Made by a program: the position numbers and the translations under genes. Positions 17,220-27,800 of a DNA stretch of 42,503 nt are shown here, piece by piece (the stretch's first letter is position 1; each line of letters starts with the position of its first letter). The notes below the pieces were generated by a model. The model was given only the letters and a program-made list of their open reading frames with translations. It was not told where the DNA came from and made no database searches. This DNA comes from a bacterium (GTDB lineage Bacteria; RBG-13-66-14): contig DATKYS010000058.1 in the NCBI GenBank assembly GCA_035528375.1, positions 1-42,503 of the forward strand, read 5' to 3'.

Positions 17220-18266
17220 GTGCTGACACCGTCCGAAAAGCTTCTCGTGGAAGAGCTGGGCGATCCCGGGGAAACGAAGCGAAGCGAGTTAAGCCCCGGC
17301 AAAAGGACCCTGGCCTGGGATTTGGGCTCCGCCGAGCTGGTGGCCGACCTCAGACGCCCATCCCGGGAGCTCGTCGTCGTGGAGGACGGGCTGGGTGCTG
17401 TCCGTGACCTGCCACCCGGGGAGGCACTCCACGCGTGCTTCCCGCCCGACCGCCCGTTCGCGCTCATCACTCTCCGGGGGGATCGGGACCGGGAGCGGGG
17501 CAGGGCGCGAATAGCCTGGTCGGCGAACCATCTGGACCGGGACGGGGTGCTCCTCGTCGTCGGGGAGAAGGGGGGCGGGATCGAGGGTTACCGACGGCAC
17601 CTCGAAGGGCGCTTCGGGCGAGTCGGCGCGGTCTCGCGTTACCACTGCCGCCTGTGGCGCTGCGCGGAACCTCGGGGAGGCGAACCTCCCGACACCGAAC
17701 CCCGGCCCGCGTACGAGGTCCCCGACCTGGGAGTCGTCCATTCCCTCCCCGGCGTCTTCGCCTGGCGCGCCCTGGACGGGGGAACGGAGGCCCTGCTCGA
17801 GTCCCTCCCGGAACGGTGGGAGGGGAAGAAGGTCCTCGATCTGGGCTGCGGGAACGGGGTGCTCGCCCTGCACGGGGCGGTGAAAGGCGCGGGAAGAGTC
17901 ACCGCCCTGGACTCGTCGGCCCTCGCCCTGGCCTGTGCGAGAGCCACCCTGGCGGGATTCCGAAACGAAGCGAAGCGAGTAATACCCCTGCAAAACGCGG
18001 AGGTCATCGCCGCCGAGGCGGGCGACGAACTGAACGGCCTCTACGACGCCGTCCTCTGCAACCCGCCCTTCCACCACCGGTCGGGGCACGCCCTCAGCCA
18101 GATCGGGAAATTCGTCGGGGCCGCGGCGGGCGCGCTCCGTGAGGGGGGGAATCTCTGGATGGTGCTGCGGCGCGAGCTCCCCGCGGAAAAACTGCTGGGG
18201 GACCGATTCAGGGACCGGACCCTGTCGCTGCGCGGCGGCTACCTCGTCTGCCGGGTGGTGAAGTAG
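17220..18266 (+). CDS. RsmC/RlmG-like class I SAM-dependent methyltransferase
   Basis: 348 residues from GTG at 17220, which has GGAGG at good spacing; the same frame is open back to 17079 but without a better start. The C-terminal half is a class I methyltransferase: KKVLDLGCGNGVLALHGA binds S-adenosylmethionine, TALDSSALAL is the acidic motif, and CNPPFHH is the N-P-P-F motif of amino-methylating enzymes. With a poorly conserved N-terminal half this is the layout of RsmC and RlmG, which methylate guanine N2 in rRNA. Two copies of the dispersed GAAACGAAGCG repeat lie within the frame (residues about 18-29 and 248-259). It converges on and overlaps the Fe-S gene by 59 bases. Confidence 0.85.
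   Translation: MLTPSEKLLVEELGDPGETKRSELSPGKRTLAWDLGSAELVADLRRPSRELVVVEDGLGAVRDLPPGEALHACFPPDRPFALITLRGDRDRERGRARIAWSANHLDRDGVLLVVGEKGGGIEGYRRHLEGRFGRVGAVSRYHCRLWRCAEPRGGEPPDTEPRPAYEVPDLGVVHSLPGVFAWRALDGGTEALLESLPERWEGKKVLDLGCGNGVLALHGAVKGAGRVTALDSSALALACARATLAGFRNEAKRVIPLQNAEVIAAEAGDELNGLYDAVLCNPPFHHRSGHALSQIGKFVGAAAGALREGGNLWMVLRRELPAEKLLGDRFRDRTLSLRGGYLVCRVVK
17271..17304 (+). repeat. Dispersed GAAACGAAGCG repeat, copy in the methyltransferase N-terminus
   Basis: The core GAAACGAAGCGAAGCGAG is followed by TTAAGCCCCGGCAAAA. In the gene's frame it reads ETKRSELSPGK. Intergenic copies have TAA where this one has TTA, and TAA would be an in-frame stop here. Confidence 0.75.
17961..17995 (+). 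repeat. Dispersed GAAACGAAGCG repeat, copy inside the methyltransferase domain
   Basis: CGAAACGAAGCGAAGCGAGT is followed by AATACCCCTGCAAAA. It is read in a different frame from the first copy (RNEAKRVIPLQN), between the acidic motif and the NPPF motif of the enzyme. The distal dyad is not preserved in this copy. Confidence 0.75.
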
Positions 18267-19572
18267 AGCGGGCGAGGGATTCGGCGACCAGCTCCCCCAA
18301 CAGGGCCACCCGGAGGTCGGCTCCACGCCGAGTCAACGCGGCCTCGATCTGCATCGCGCAGCCGGGGCACGAGGTGACGACGACCCCGGCGCCGGTGGAG
18401 AGGATGTTTTCCACCTTGCGCTCCCCGATCCGCGCCGCGGTCTCGGGGAATTTGGCGAAGTAGCTCCCCGCCCCCCCGCAGCATACGTCCCGCTCGGGCA
18501 GTTCGACGTAATCCCCGAGCCGGCGCAGAATCCCCTCGGCCAGATCCAACTTTAAATAACGCGCCAGGTGGCACGGCTGGTGGTATGTAACCCGCAGCGA
18601 GGGGTCGCGTACGAGGGACAGGTCGTCCAGACGGCTGACGAGGAGTTCCTCGAGGGTCAGGGTGTCGGCGAGCGGGCCGGTGTAATGGCCGCGGAGGAAG
18701 CTGGCGCAGGAGGCGCATGCGGTGACGACGCCGTCGAGGGGAGGACCGGCGAAGGCGGCGACGTTGGCCTCAACGAGCGCCGCAGATGTCCGGCGGTCGC
18801 CGTTTCCCCAGGCGGGCAGGCCGCAGCACGCTTGGTTCTTCGGGGCGACGAGGGTGAGACCCAAAACCTCGGCCAGCTCGACCACCGCCTCACCGGTGGC
18901 GGGGTAAGCCAGGTCCACGGCGCAGCCCACGAAGAAGCCGAAACGGGGCGCTCCCGGACCGGCGTCGTGGAGCACCTCGCCGCGGTCGAGACCGAAGGGG
19001 CGGCGGGCCAGCGTCGGCGGCACGAGACGGGGCGAGAGCCCGGCCAGGGGTAGTAGAAAGCGGTAAACGCCGGACAGGGCGCGCTGGGTGCGCTGGGAAG
19101 GCGACAGGTTTTCCCCGGAACGCCGACGGAACGGGCCGAAAAAACCGGCCCCCAGGGCCTGCAGGCGCCCCACCGCCGAGGCGACGGACGCCAGGAGTGC
19201 CCGCCGGGGGAGCATGTAACGCAGGATTAAAATGCTCAAAAAACCGCGGCCCCGCCGACCGGCGATGCGCTCCCGGGCGGCGAAGACGAGCTCCTGCACC
19301 CGCGTCCCCTGGGGACAGCTCTCCACGCACATCCGGCAACCCAAGCAGTCGGCAATGAGCTTCGCCAGGTCGGCGTCGTAGGCCAGCTCCCCGGCCTCGG
19401 CGGCGGCCAGGAGCTTCAGCTTCCCCCGGGCCGAGCTGGCCTCGGAGCCCTCCGCGGCGAAGACGGGGCAGACGGCGCGGCACTTCCCGCAGGCCACGCA
19501 GCGCTCTAGCTCCCGGGCGAATCCGTCGGTGTCAGTCGAGCCCAACTTCGTCCCCCGTCGCTGTAGAACCAC
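18208..19572 (-). CDS. GlcF/LutA-like Fe-S oxidoreductase with two CCG domains
   Basis: 454 residues if it starts at GTG 19572; TTG at 19545 has a better-placed GGGGGA and gives 445. Near the N-terminus are two ferredoxin-type clusters, CVACGKCRAVCP and CLGCRMCVESCP. Two cysteine-rich CCG domains follow (CCGLPAWGNGD ... CASC and CCGGAGSY ... CPGC). This is the architecture of glycolate/lactate oxidase Fe-S subunits and relatives of heterodisulfide reductase HdrD, which pass electrons from a flavoprotein. No flavoprotein partner is adjacent. The frame starts inside the end of the DUF2229 gene, so the two are coupled. Its 3' end overlaps the methyltransferase gene on the other strand by 59 bases. 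Confidence 0.88.
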   Translation of the reverse strand: MVLQRRGTKLGSTDTDGFARELERCVACGKCRAVCPVFAAEGSEASSARGKLKLLAAAEAGELAYDADLAKLIADCLGCRMCVESCPQGTRVQELVFAARERIAGRRGRGFLSILILRYMLPRRALLASVASAVGRLQALGAGFFGPFRRRSGENLSPSQRTQRALSGVYRFLLPLAGLSPRLVPPTLARRPFGLDRGEVLHDAGPGAPRFGFFVGCAVDLAYPATGEAVVELAEVLGLTLVAPKNQACCGLPAWGNGDRRTSAALVEANVAAFAGPPLDGVVTACASCASFLRGHYTGPLADTLTLEELLVSRLDDLSLVRDPSLRVTYHQPCHLARYLKLDLAEGILRRLGDYVELPERDVCCGGAGSYFAKFPETAARIGERKVENILSTGAGVVVTSCPGCAMQIEAALTRRGADLRVALLGELVAESLARSTSPPGRRGSRRAATGSGP

Positions 19573-20839
19573 TCCCGCGCCGTTCCAGCATATCGCAGAA
19601 CGCCTCGATGCGGGTGAGGATGCCCGCCTCGCCCGACTGCTCGTCCACCTGGAGGATCATCAGGGGAACCCCCGCCTTCTTCGCCTCCATCTCCAGCGTC
19701 TTGCCCACGAAGGCGTCGGGGCCGCAGGTGGCGCTGGTCACGTGCACCAGTCCCACGGTGGGCGCCCCCGCCCGCTTCCCCCGGCTCCTCGCCAGCAGTT
19801 GACCCAGGAACCCCCGCCGAGTCAGCCGCTCCCCGGCGGCCTGCTCCGCCGTGGCCCCGTAATGGATGAGGTAGAGCGCCGCGTCGGCGACGATGTTGGA
19901 GAAATACCAGAAGAAGGGCCGCTCCTTGTGGAGGGCGCCCAGGACCAGGGAGCGTTTGTCCCGCCAGAGCCGCCAGGGGGTCCAGACGTCGTAGCCCCGC
20001 TCCGCGAATCGCTTGACCACCCCCGCCCCCAGGTAGGGATCGAAGAGGAGGTAGGGGTAGCCGACCACGGCCAGAACGCCCCTCCCGCCGACGGGCGGTG
20101 AAGGCGGCTCTCCATCTTTGTCCAGGGCGCGCAGCGCCTCGTCGGGCGCCAGACCCAGCCCCAGCAGCTTTTCGTACCGACGCTGGAAACGCAGCGCCCT
20201 GCGGTAAACGCGGTAGAGATGGACGTAGCTGAAGTACTTGAGGCGGCGGAGCTGGTTCGCCACGCGGTAGAGGGTGGCGAAGCGGCGGGTGAGGTCCACG
20301 TTGATGTCAATGAGGACGGGGTTATCTTCAGGGAGGCTCGCGTCGGGCTGTCCGCGCCGGACGATGGGCAGCTCGCGTACGCCGTCGGGGGGCGGGGGTT
20401 GGGTGAGCCTGAGACGGCGGCGGATCAACCGGCGGGCCCGCGCCCCGGGACCGAGCTGCTCCACGGTCTCCAGCCCCATCGTGTTCCGGACGATGTCGGG
20501 CAGACCGATGAATTTCGGGCAGAAGGATTCGCGGTAGGCCCGGCCCTGGTGCTTCAGCCGCCTGACCTTGACCAGCCGGGGGAGGTGTATCGCGTCGCAC
20601 CCGCCGAGGAGGGAGTGCACGTGACCGTGGAAGACCTTGATCGGGATGCAGGCGTCGGTGACGGTGTAGATCGTACCGGCGTCCAGGACGGCGCGGTTGG
20701 TGGGCGTGCTGAGCTTAATCTCGAAACCGAGGCCGTCGAGGAGCTCGCGCACCAGGGGGTAATAGACGAAGTAGTCCAGGGCGCGGGGCACGCCGATGGT
20801 GAGGCGGGGGGTGCGGTCGGAGTTTACGGAATCGTTCAT
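19532..20839 (-). CDS. DUF2229/2-hydroxyacyl-CoA dehydratase-related protein
   Basis: 435 residues from ATG at 20839, just before RLTIGVPRALDYFVYYP. ATG 20860 and TTG 20887 are in frame upstream. That opening, with GFEIKLSTPTNRAVLDAG and DACIPIKVFHGHVHSLL, is the DUF2229 pattern found beside or fused to activators of 2-hydroxyacyl-CoA dehydratases. Later segments (VDLTRRFATLYRV..., VVGYPYLLFDPYLG, VTSATCGPDAFVG, LMILQVDEQSGEAGILTRIEAF split here) match the BcrC/BadD/HgdB-like domain, with conserved cysteines for an Fe-S cluster. No activase with an actin-like fold is in the window. It is coupled to the downstream Fe-S oxidoreductase, suggesting a shared redox task. Substrate unknown. Confidence 0.83.
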   Translation of the reverse strand: MNDSVNSDRTPRLTIGVPRALDYFVYYPLVRELLDGLGFEIKLSTPTNRAVLDAGTIYTVTDACIPIKVFHGHVHSLLGGCDAIHLPRLVKVRRLKHQGRAYRESFCPKFIGLPDIVRNTMGLETVEQLGPGARARRLIRRRLRLTQPPPPDGVRELPIVRRGQPDASLPEDNPVLIDINVDLTRRFATLYRVANQLRRLKYFSYVHLYRVYRRALRFQRRYEKLLGLGLAPDEALRALDKDGEPPSPPVGGRGVLAVVGYPYLLFDPYLGAGVVKRFAERGYDVWTPWRLWRDKRSLVLGALHKERPFFWYFSNIVADAALYLIHYGATAEQAAGERLTRRGFLGQLLARSRGKRAGAPTVGLVHVTSATCGPDAFVGKTLEMEAKKAGVPLMILQVDEQSGEAGILTRIEAFCDMLERRGSGSTATGDEVGLD

Positions 20840-20900
20840 CGCAGTCGTCGCGGCCCCCATGATACAAAGGGCGACTCCTTTGGTCAAGATTCAATGGAGA

Positions 20901-20920
20901 CAAGGGGCACAAGCCCCTTG
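20901..20920. terminator. CAAGGGGC hairpin between the outer-membrane protein gene and the DUF2229 gene
   Basis: CAAGGGGC and GCCCCTTG form a perfect 8-bp stem with a 4-base loop. There is no T run on either side, so it is either a weak terminator or a copy of the CAAGGGG palindrome family also seen at 15253-15272. Confidence 0.45.
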
Positions 20921-20959
20921 CCCAACCTCTTAAGGATCGCCATCGAGAGGGACCGGTTG

Positions 20960-21610
20960 CTAGAAGAGGAACCCGAACCCCAGACCGGTGCACAGCACCA
21001 TCGGCGTGGCCAGGAAATCATGCTCGACCGGTTCGAATCCCGGCTCGTCAACGTTGAAGGTGTAGGTGCCGCTGGCGTGGAGGCGGTAGTGGACGAAGGG
21101 TTCCAGGTAAAAAACCTTGCCGAAGACGAACTGGCAGCCGACGCCGACCCCCACGGCCGGGGCCAGGGAGCGGGTGTAGCCCGGCGCGTTGTCGAAGTCG
21201 GTGTAGTTGAAGGAAATGCCCAGGTCCACGTGACCGTAGGGTCGGATGTTCCCCCTGATGAAGTAGCCGTTCAAGCCGACCGCTACTGATCCCTCGCCGA
21301 TGGTGAGGTCGTAATGCGGCAGCTCCTCGCCGAGGTCGTTGGAGGCCCCCGCGGTGGCAAAGTGGAAGTTCAACCCGATCGTCAGTTCCAGGTAATCGGA
21401 GAAACCGACCCCGCCCTCCATGGCCGCGTAGACGCTGGTCGAGTACTCAGGGCTCGCGACGTTCTCGAACGATTGCGGGTAGGGCTCGGTGAGGGCGATG
21501 GGATAGGCGGCGCGGAAACCGAAACGACCGTAACCCCTCTTCCCGGAAAAATCGGCCGAAAACGAGGCGACGAGGGCGACGAAGAGGAGCACCACCACCG
21601 TTGGCTTCAT
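20960..21610 (-). CDS. Outer-membrane beta-barrel protein
   Basis: 216 residues from ATG at 21610, chosen because GGGAGG lies 5 bases upstream and the signal peptide (KPTVVVLLFVALVASFS) begins there; the frame is open further upstream to 21700. The mature part alternates polar and hydrophobic residues in short strands (YGRFGFRAAYPIAL, YLELTIGLNFHF, VAVGLNGYFIRGNIRPYGH split between strands) with glycine and aromatic residues, and it ends LGFGFLF with a C-terminal phenylalanine, the usual signal for outer-membrane insertion. It is about the size of an 8-stranded barrel. No specific family is recognised. It is divergent from the giant TPR-CHAT gene. Confidence 0.8.
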   Translation of the reverse strand: MKPTVVVLLFVALVASFSADFSGKRGYGRFGFRAAYPIALTEPYPQSFENVASPEYSTSVYAAMEGGVGFSDYLELTIGLNFHFATAGASNDLGEELPHYDLTIGEGSVAVGLNGYFIRGNIRPYGHVDLGISFNYTDFDNAPGYTRSLAPAVGVGVGCQFVFGKVFYLEPFVHYRLHASGTYTFNVDEPGFEPVEHDFLATPMVLCTGLGFGFLF

Positions 21611-21700
21611 CTCAACCTCCCAGGGTGTTCGCCCACCTGCGTGGAACAGTGACTTAAAGAAAACGCATCGCCTTACGGGACAACGTCCTCCTTCACTCAA

Positions 21701-21729
21701 ATGGTAGCACCTCCGCGGTCCTTTGGCAA
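21701..21729 (-). promoter_or_regulatory. Candidate promoter of the outer-membrane protein gene
   Basis: On the minus strand TTGCCA (21724-21729) and TACCAT (21701-21706) are 17 bases apart, about 90 bases before the start codon. Spacing is ideal; the -10 box is moderate. Confidence 0.4.
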
Positions 21730-21772
21730 GGCGCCGCCCCGTCGAATGCTACCCAACGCGACGGACGGCGTG

Positions 21773-21778
21773 TATAAT
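21773..21778 (+). promoter_or_regulatory. Candidate -10 box of the TPR-CHAT operon
   Basis: A perfect TATAAT lies about 70 bases before the chosen start codon at 21851. No good -35 hexamer is found 16-18 bases upstream, so this rests on the -10 element alone. Confidence 0.35.
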
Positions 21779-21850
21779 CCTGGTGAGAAAAGCCCGTACC
21801 GTGTATCTGCGACGGCGTTCCGAGGCGGCCAAGCCGTAACCCGTACTTTC

Positions 21851-24800
21851 ATGCCGCGTCTCCATCCGCTCATCTGCGCATTTCTCCTGGCCCTCCTCGC
21901 GCCGGCCGCCCGAGGTGACGCCCCCGAGGCGGAGGAGCCCGAGACGTTCCCCCTGCCCGAGCCGGTTCAAATCACCACCCAATTTTCCTTCGAGTCTTCC
22001 CCGGCGGTCAACCGCGGGGACAACCGGCTCGCCTTCGTCTCCGATTCGAGCGGGAACTCGGACATCTGGCTCATGGACCTGGAGAGCCGCGGGCTCACCC
22101 AGCTCACGACCAACACCGCCGACGATTACAACCCGGTCTGGTCGCCCGACGGAACGAAAATCTACTTCACCAGCACCCGCGACGACCCCGAGGGCGAGAT
22201 TTACTGCTACAGCATCGAGCTGGGCTTCACCACGCGGCTGACGAACCACCTGGGCCGTGATGAGACCCCCGTACCCACACCCGACGAGAACTACATCTAC
22301 TTCACCCGGTCGGAGCCCGCCGACTACCGGCCCCCTCCCGGGGCGGTGGACGCCGAATGGGAACCGTCACCGAACCTGGCCAACGTCTACCGGGTGGAGC
22401 GGACGGGCGAGGGGCTCCAGCGCATCACCGAGGCGGGCGGCGCCAACCCGACCCTCTCCCCCGACGGGTCCTGGCTGTGCTACATCGTCCCCGGAGTGGG
22501 CGGCAGCACCCTGGAGGCCAGGCGGCTCTCGGACGGCGTTCGGAGAACCCTGGTGTCCGAGGCGGGGGTCATGGTCCGGCCGCGTTGGAGACCCGAGGGT
22601 ATCCTCTTCACCCGCTTCGCCCTGGACACGAACTCCGACGGCGTGGTGGACACCCTGGACAACGCCCAGCTCTGCTTTTTGGAAGCGGAGCCGCTGCGGC
22701 GCATCCTCGAGGGCGGGTTGCCCGGCGCCGCCGCGGCCGACCGTCTGAGACCCGGGCAGGCGGTCTACCGCCGCCTCACCACGGGCGCCAACTGGGACGG
22801 CTTCGCCGACACAGACGGCGTTCTCGTCTACTTCAGCTCCGACCGCTCCACCAACGGCGACATCTGGAGTATGCCGCTCGCGCTTCCCGAGCTGCCGAAA
22901 AACCCCTCCACCGCCCTGCGTCTGGCGCGGGGAGTCGTCGAGGACCCCATCGCCCGACTTTTGGCCTTCACCCTTTTCGTGGACACCTACTACCGCCAGG
23001 AGGACCTGGCCGCCCGGGCCCAGCTCGAGCTCGCCTCCGACATGGAGAACCTCGGCTGGAGCCGACAGGCCGGGATCGAGCGCGCGGGAGTGGTCGGCCG
23101 CTGGCCGGGAGGCATCACCGCCGGGGCGGCGAGCGTGCTGTCCAAGCTCCAGCAGGAGTGGCTCGGGGCCATCTACTTCGACCAGCTTCCCGCGGCTTAC
23201 CGGTACGTGGACGAGGGCCGGACGGTGGAGGAGCTGACCCCCGATCTCCTGGCCCGCGCGCGGGACCTGGCGGCGGAAACCGTGGAGTACGTTCCAGAGG
23301 TCGCCTGCGGCAGCCTCGTCCTGGCCGGGGACGTCCTCTACCGGGTGGGCAGGGTGGGGGAGGCGCTGGAGAGCTACGACACGGCCGCTCGTATCGGCTC
23401 CGATTTCAGTCTGCGCGCCGAGGCGGACTTCAAGGCGGCCCGCTCCCTGGAGCGGATGGGTCGCCACGATGAGGCCCGGGACCGTTACCTCTACGTCCTC
23501 ACGAACTACCCCGCCGAGAAGAGGTGGCAGAACCTGACCCAGCGCGATCTGGTGAACCTCACCGTGGGCAACATGCGGGACGTGGAGCGGATAGTGGCCC
23601 TGGAGAAGATGACCCGCGATTTCGCCGACTACCCCGAGCTGGCCGGCTACGCCCAGGGCCAAATCGGCGACGAGCTCAGGCGGATGGGCCAGGAGGAAGA
23701 GACCCTGGTCGCTTACCGCGAGGTGCTGAAGGGTTACCCGCGGGCGAGTTTCCTCGTGGTGAGCGTTCTTTTCAAGATAGCCGAAGTGGAAAAGGAGCTC
23801 GGACGCCCCGAGGAGGCCGCGACGGCCCTCGAGCGCATCGTGGGTTCCTACGGCGAGCTTTCGGGGGGGTTGGAATCCATCCGCGCCTCCCAGACCCTCC
23901 GCCGGCTCCTGTTGGAGGAAGCGGACGGTTATCGGCAGCGCAACGACCTCCAGCGCGCCGAGGCGCTCATCCGCCGCGCCATGAACTTCGATTACTCCAA
24001 CGACCGGGTCCACCACGCCCTGGTAAAACTCTACTGCGAGGACATGGGTAAGCGGGGCGACATCGTACGGGAGTACCGGGACCGCCTCCGGGACCATCCC
24101 GACGACCCCATCGCCCGTTACGCCCTCGGGCTGGCCCTGACCTACCCCTCCACCGGCCCGGGGAGCGGGATCAACTACGGGGAGCTGTACGAGGCGGAGG
24201 ACGAGCTCCACCGGGCGGTGAACCTCCGCTTCGTTTTTCCGGCCGCCTGGTTCACCCTGGGCTGGATCGAGCTCGAACGCGCCGTCAGGGAGAGGGGGGA
24301 TGACAACGAGCAGGAGGCCGGCGATCTTCTGGAGCATGCGCTGGATTACCTGAGCCTCGCCCGCGCCCAGAACGACGAGGCGGAGTACCCGGACTTCGAG
24401 GCCGACATCGAGCTGCTCCTCGGCAACGCCAGCTACCTGTTGTACAACTTCGGCCCGGCCTACGAGCACTACCAGAGGCGCGAGGAGCTGATGACCGAGC
24501 CCCGCGGGGCGGAGGTGGAAGCGCGCTACCACTTCAACGCCGGCCGCTGCGCCCGCCACACCGAGAACTACCCCGAGGCGGTCCGGCACTACGGGACCGC
24601 CCGGGACATCTTCGCCGAGATGGGCAACGACGTGGGCGTCCTCATGTGCACCGACGGCCAGGCCCTGGTCTATTTCGAACAGGAAGCCTACGACAAGGCG
24701 CTGACTTGCTTCATCCAATCCGCCGACCTTTACGGCCGGGTGGCCCAGAGGGAGGAGGCCGCCGCCGCCGATCTGCCGGACATCGGCGACCGCACCCGCG

Positions 24801-27800
24801 CCGCCGAGAGGGCCCTGGCCGCCCGCGCCAAGCGCTCCTACGCTCTTCGAAACATCGGCATCTGCTACTACTTCCTCCAGCTCTACGCCGACGCCCTCGA
24901 CTACTTCCAGCAGACGCTCGACGTCCTGGAGCAGCTCGGCCGGGCCCGGTACTCGACCGCCGGCAGCGGTCTGTTGGACTTCTCCTTCAGCGCGGGCCTG
25001 GTGGGCGATTCCTCGGAGGCGGCCAGGGGGTTCGACCTCGCCGGCGAGAAGGAGCTCATCTACACCTTCGCGGCCAAGTGCCATTCCCGCCGGGGGGACT
25101 ACCGCGCGGCCATCGCCTGCTACGAAGAGCGCCTGGCCCTCTTCGAGGAGACCTCCGGCGAGAAGAACGAGGAGGTGGCCTCCGCCGAGAGGGGGAGAAT
25201 CTTCAACCGGATCGGTTACCTCTCCTACAAGCTGGGCGACCTGGCCGAAGCGGCGAAGAACTACCTCGCCTCCATGAAGGCGTGCCTCGCGGGCGGCGCG
25301 TACCGGGGCGCGCTCGTGGCACTCTCCAACCTGGCGGAAATCGCCATGAACATCGCCGACCGGGTGCGCATGGAGGGGACACCCGTCGAGGAGCTGTTCC
25401 CCGATTGGGGGACGGACGGAGCGACGGGCGACCTCCACGGCATCGCCGCCGAGGTCCAGAGGGCGCTCGAGGAGTACGCCCCCAAACTTTACAGCGTGGC
25501 GGACCCGAAGCTCGGGGCGCGCATCGCCAACGCCCGCGGGCTCCTCCGTCTGTACCTCGCGGGCGACGACGAGACCCCGGTCGAGCGGTACGAACGCATA
25601 AGAAAGGCCGAAGCCGCCTTCTTCACCGCTCAGAGCGCCTACGAAACCCTGGGGGACGCCGCCGGTGCGGTGGCCTGTGAGCACAACCGGGGGGTGGCGC
25701 TGGTGCGGCTCGGCTTCGCCGAGGCGGAGAACCTCCTGCAGCGGGCGCGGGACCGGGCGAACCTCTTCGCCCTGGACCGGCTGTCCTGGCGGGCGAGCCG
25801 TTCCCTGGCCGAGCTCTACATCTCGCGCGGGGAACCCGGCCGGGCCAAGGTTTACCTGGAACAGGCCCTGGAAACGGTGGAGCGGGAAATCGGCCAGAAA
25901 ACCCAAACCGTGCCCCTCTCGGTGACCTTCGCCGAGATCCGCGACCTCTACGAGAAGATGGTGGTCCTGTCGGCCGACGCGGGGGCCGTCGAGGACGCGC
26001 TCCGCCTGGTTGACCGCGAACAGCAGGCGTACCTGGCAAGTATCTTCGCCGACCGGGAGCTCGAGCTGGCCAGCGAGATGGACAAGCTGTTCCTGGGCGA
26101 CGAGCTCTTCACCCAGGAGCGGATTTCCGACCTCAGCGACCGCATCTCCGCCGAAAGCCTCTCCGCGGACCCCGCGGTTACCGGGGAGCTCGATGAGCTG
26201 CGGCGGCAACTGGTGGACGAGCGGCTCCACTACCGTGAGATAGTCGAGGAGCAGCACGGTCGGAAACCCATCCTGACGGCCCTGGTGGGGGTTTATCCCA
26301 CCGGGCTCACGGAGGCTGAAGAGGTGCTGCGCGGGGGCGAGATTTTACTCACCTACTTCTTCGCCGGCGACGGCCTCTACGCCTGGCTCCTGGACTCCGA
26401 CGGCGTGCGGCAGTCGCGGATCGGGCTGAGCCGGGCGACGGCCCGGGAGCTGGTGGACCGGGCGGACGCCGGGGACGCAAGCGCCCTCGACGAGCTGGGG
26501 CACTTCCTCTTCTCCCCGTACGCGGGAGAGATAGGCGGGGCCCGGACCGTTTACATCGCGCCGGACGGCGTGCTCTGGCGCGTTCCCTGGCCCGCCCTTC
26601 CCGCGGGGGACGGCCGGCCCCTCGTCGAGACGACGCCGGTGGCGGTCGTGGCCTCCTTCTCCGAACTGACCTACTGCTACGAGGCCCGGAACGCGAGCTA
26701 CTCGAAACCGATGTTCTTCGTGGGCCGGGTCGGCGTTCCGGATTCGGCCCGCCAGGCCGCCCGGGAGCGAAGCGCGGAGGTTTCCGGCGACCTGGCCCCC
26801 TCCGACATCACCGAGTCGGAACTGGTGGAATCCATCACCTCGAAGGGCCACTTGGACATGACGGTGCCCCTCGAGTTCTCGGGCGGCGATCCGCTCTCCT
26901 TCGGTTTCCGCCTCTCCGAGGCACAATCCGGCCGCCTCGCCCGCCGGGACCAGGGGCTCCTGAACTTCAACGCCCTGTTGGGCAACACCCTCGACATCAA
27001 CGTCGTGAGCCTCAACGACACCGGAAACCGGATCGAGCTGGGTCCCGGCCTCGGGAGCGGTCTGGCCGTCCTTTGCCGATGCTTCACCTACGCCGGGGTG
27101 CCCAGCCTCATCTTCTCCCCCAACACGGCCGCCGACGGGGCGCGGAACCTCTTCGCGGATGCCTTCGCGCGCCGGCGGTTGAGCGAGCCGCCGGCCGAGG
27201 CGGTACGTCTGGCCCAGCTCGAGGTGCGGGAGAAGTACCCATCCGCGACGGACTGGGCCGGGGCGATGCTCCTGGGGTTCGCCGGGTTCTCCGACGCCGA
27301 GGCGCGTACCTTCGCCGAGGAGCAGTTCTCGAACACGGTCCGCTCGGCCCTGGCCTACCAGGGGGAGGGGGATTTCGAGACCGCCCTGTACCAGTTCCTC
27401 AAGGCCGCGGGGATGGCGGAGCGCCTGGGTGACGACGAGAAGAAGCTGCAGCTCTGGGGAGCCGCCGTCAGCGCCGCGCGCGATTCGGGGAAGCTGAATC
27501 TGGCGCTGGAGTACCAGGTGAAGCTCCTGGAGGCCGCCGGTGACCCGGTCTCCCGCGCCAAGGCCTACCGGCGTCTGAGCGCCCTGAAGGCGGAGGCCGG
27601 CGACCTGGACGCGGCGCTGGAGGCCAACGACGATTACCTGAGCGCCCTGGGCGAGTTGGGCGGGCCCGAGGTCGCCGCCCTGACCGACCCCTACCTCTCC
27701 GGCCACCTCGACCGCGCCCGCCTGCTGGTGCGCCTGTACCGCTTCGAGAATGCGGCGGAGGAGTACGACCTGGCCGCCGACCTGGCCGTGGGGGTCGAGC

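Noticed and set aside
21701-21850. 50-residue N-terminal extension of the TPR-CHAT protein
   Set aside because: The extension would bury the signal peptide and cover the candidate -10 box; the ATG at 21851 begins a typical export signal.
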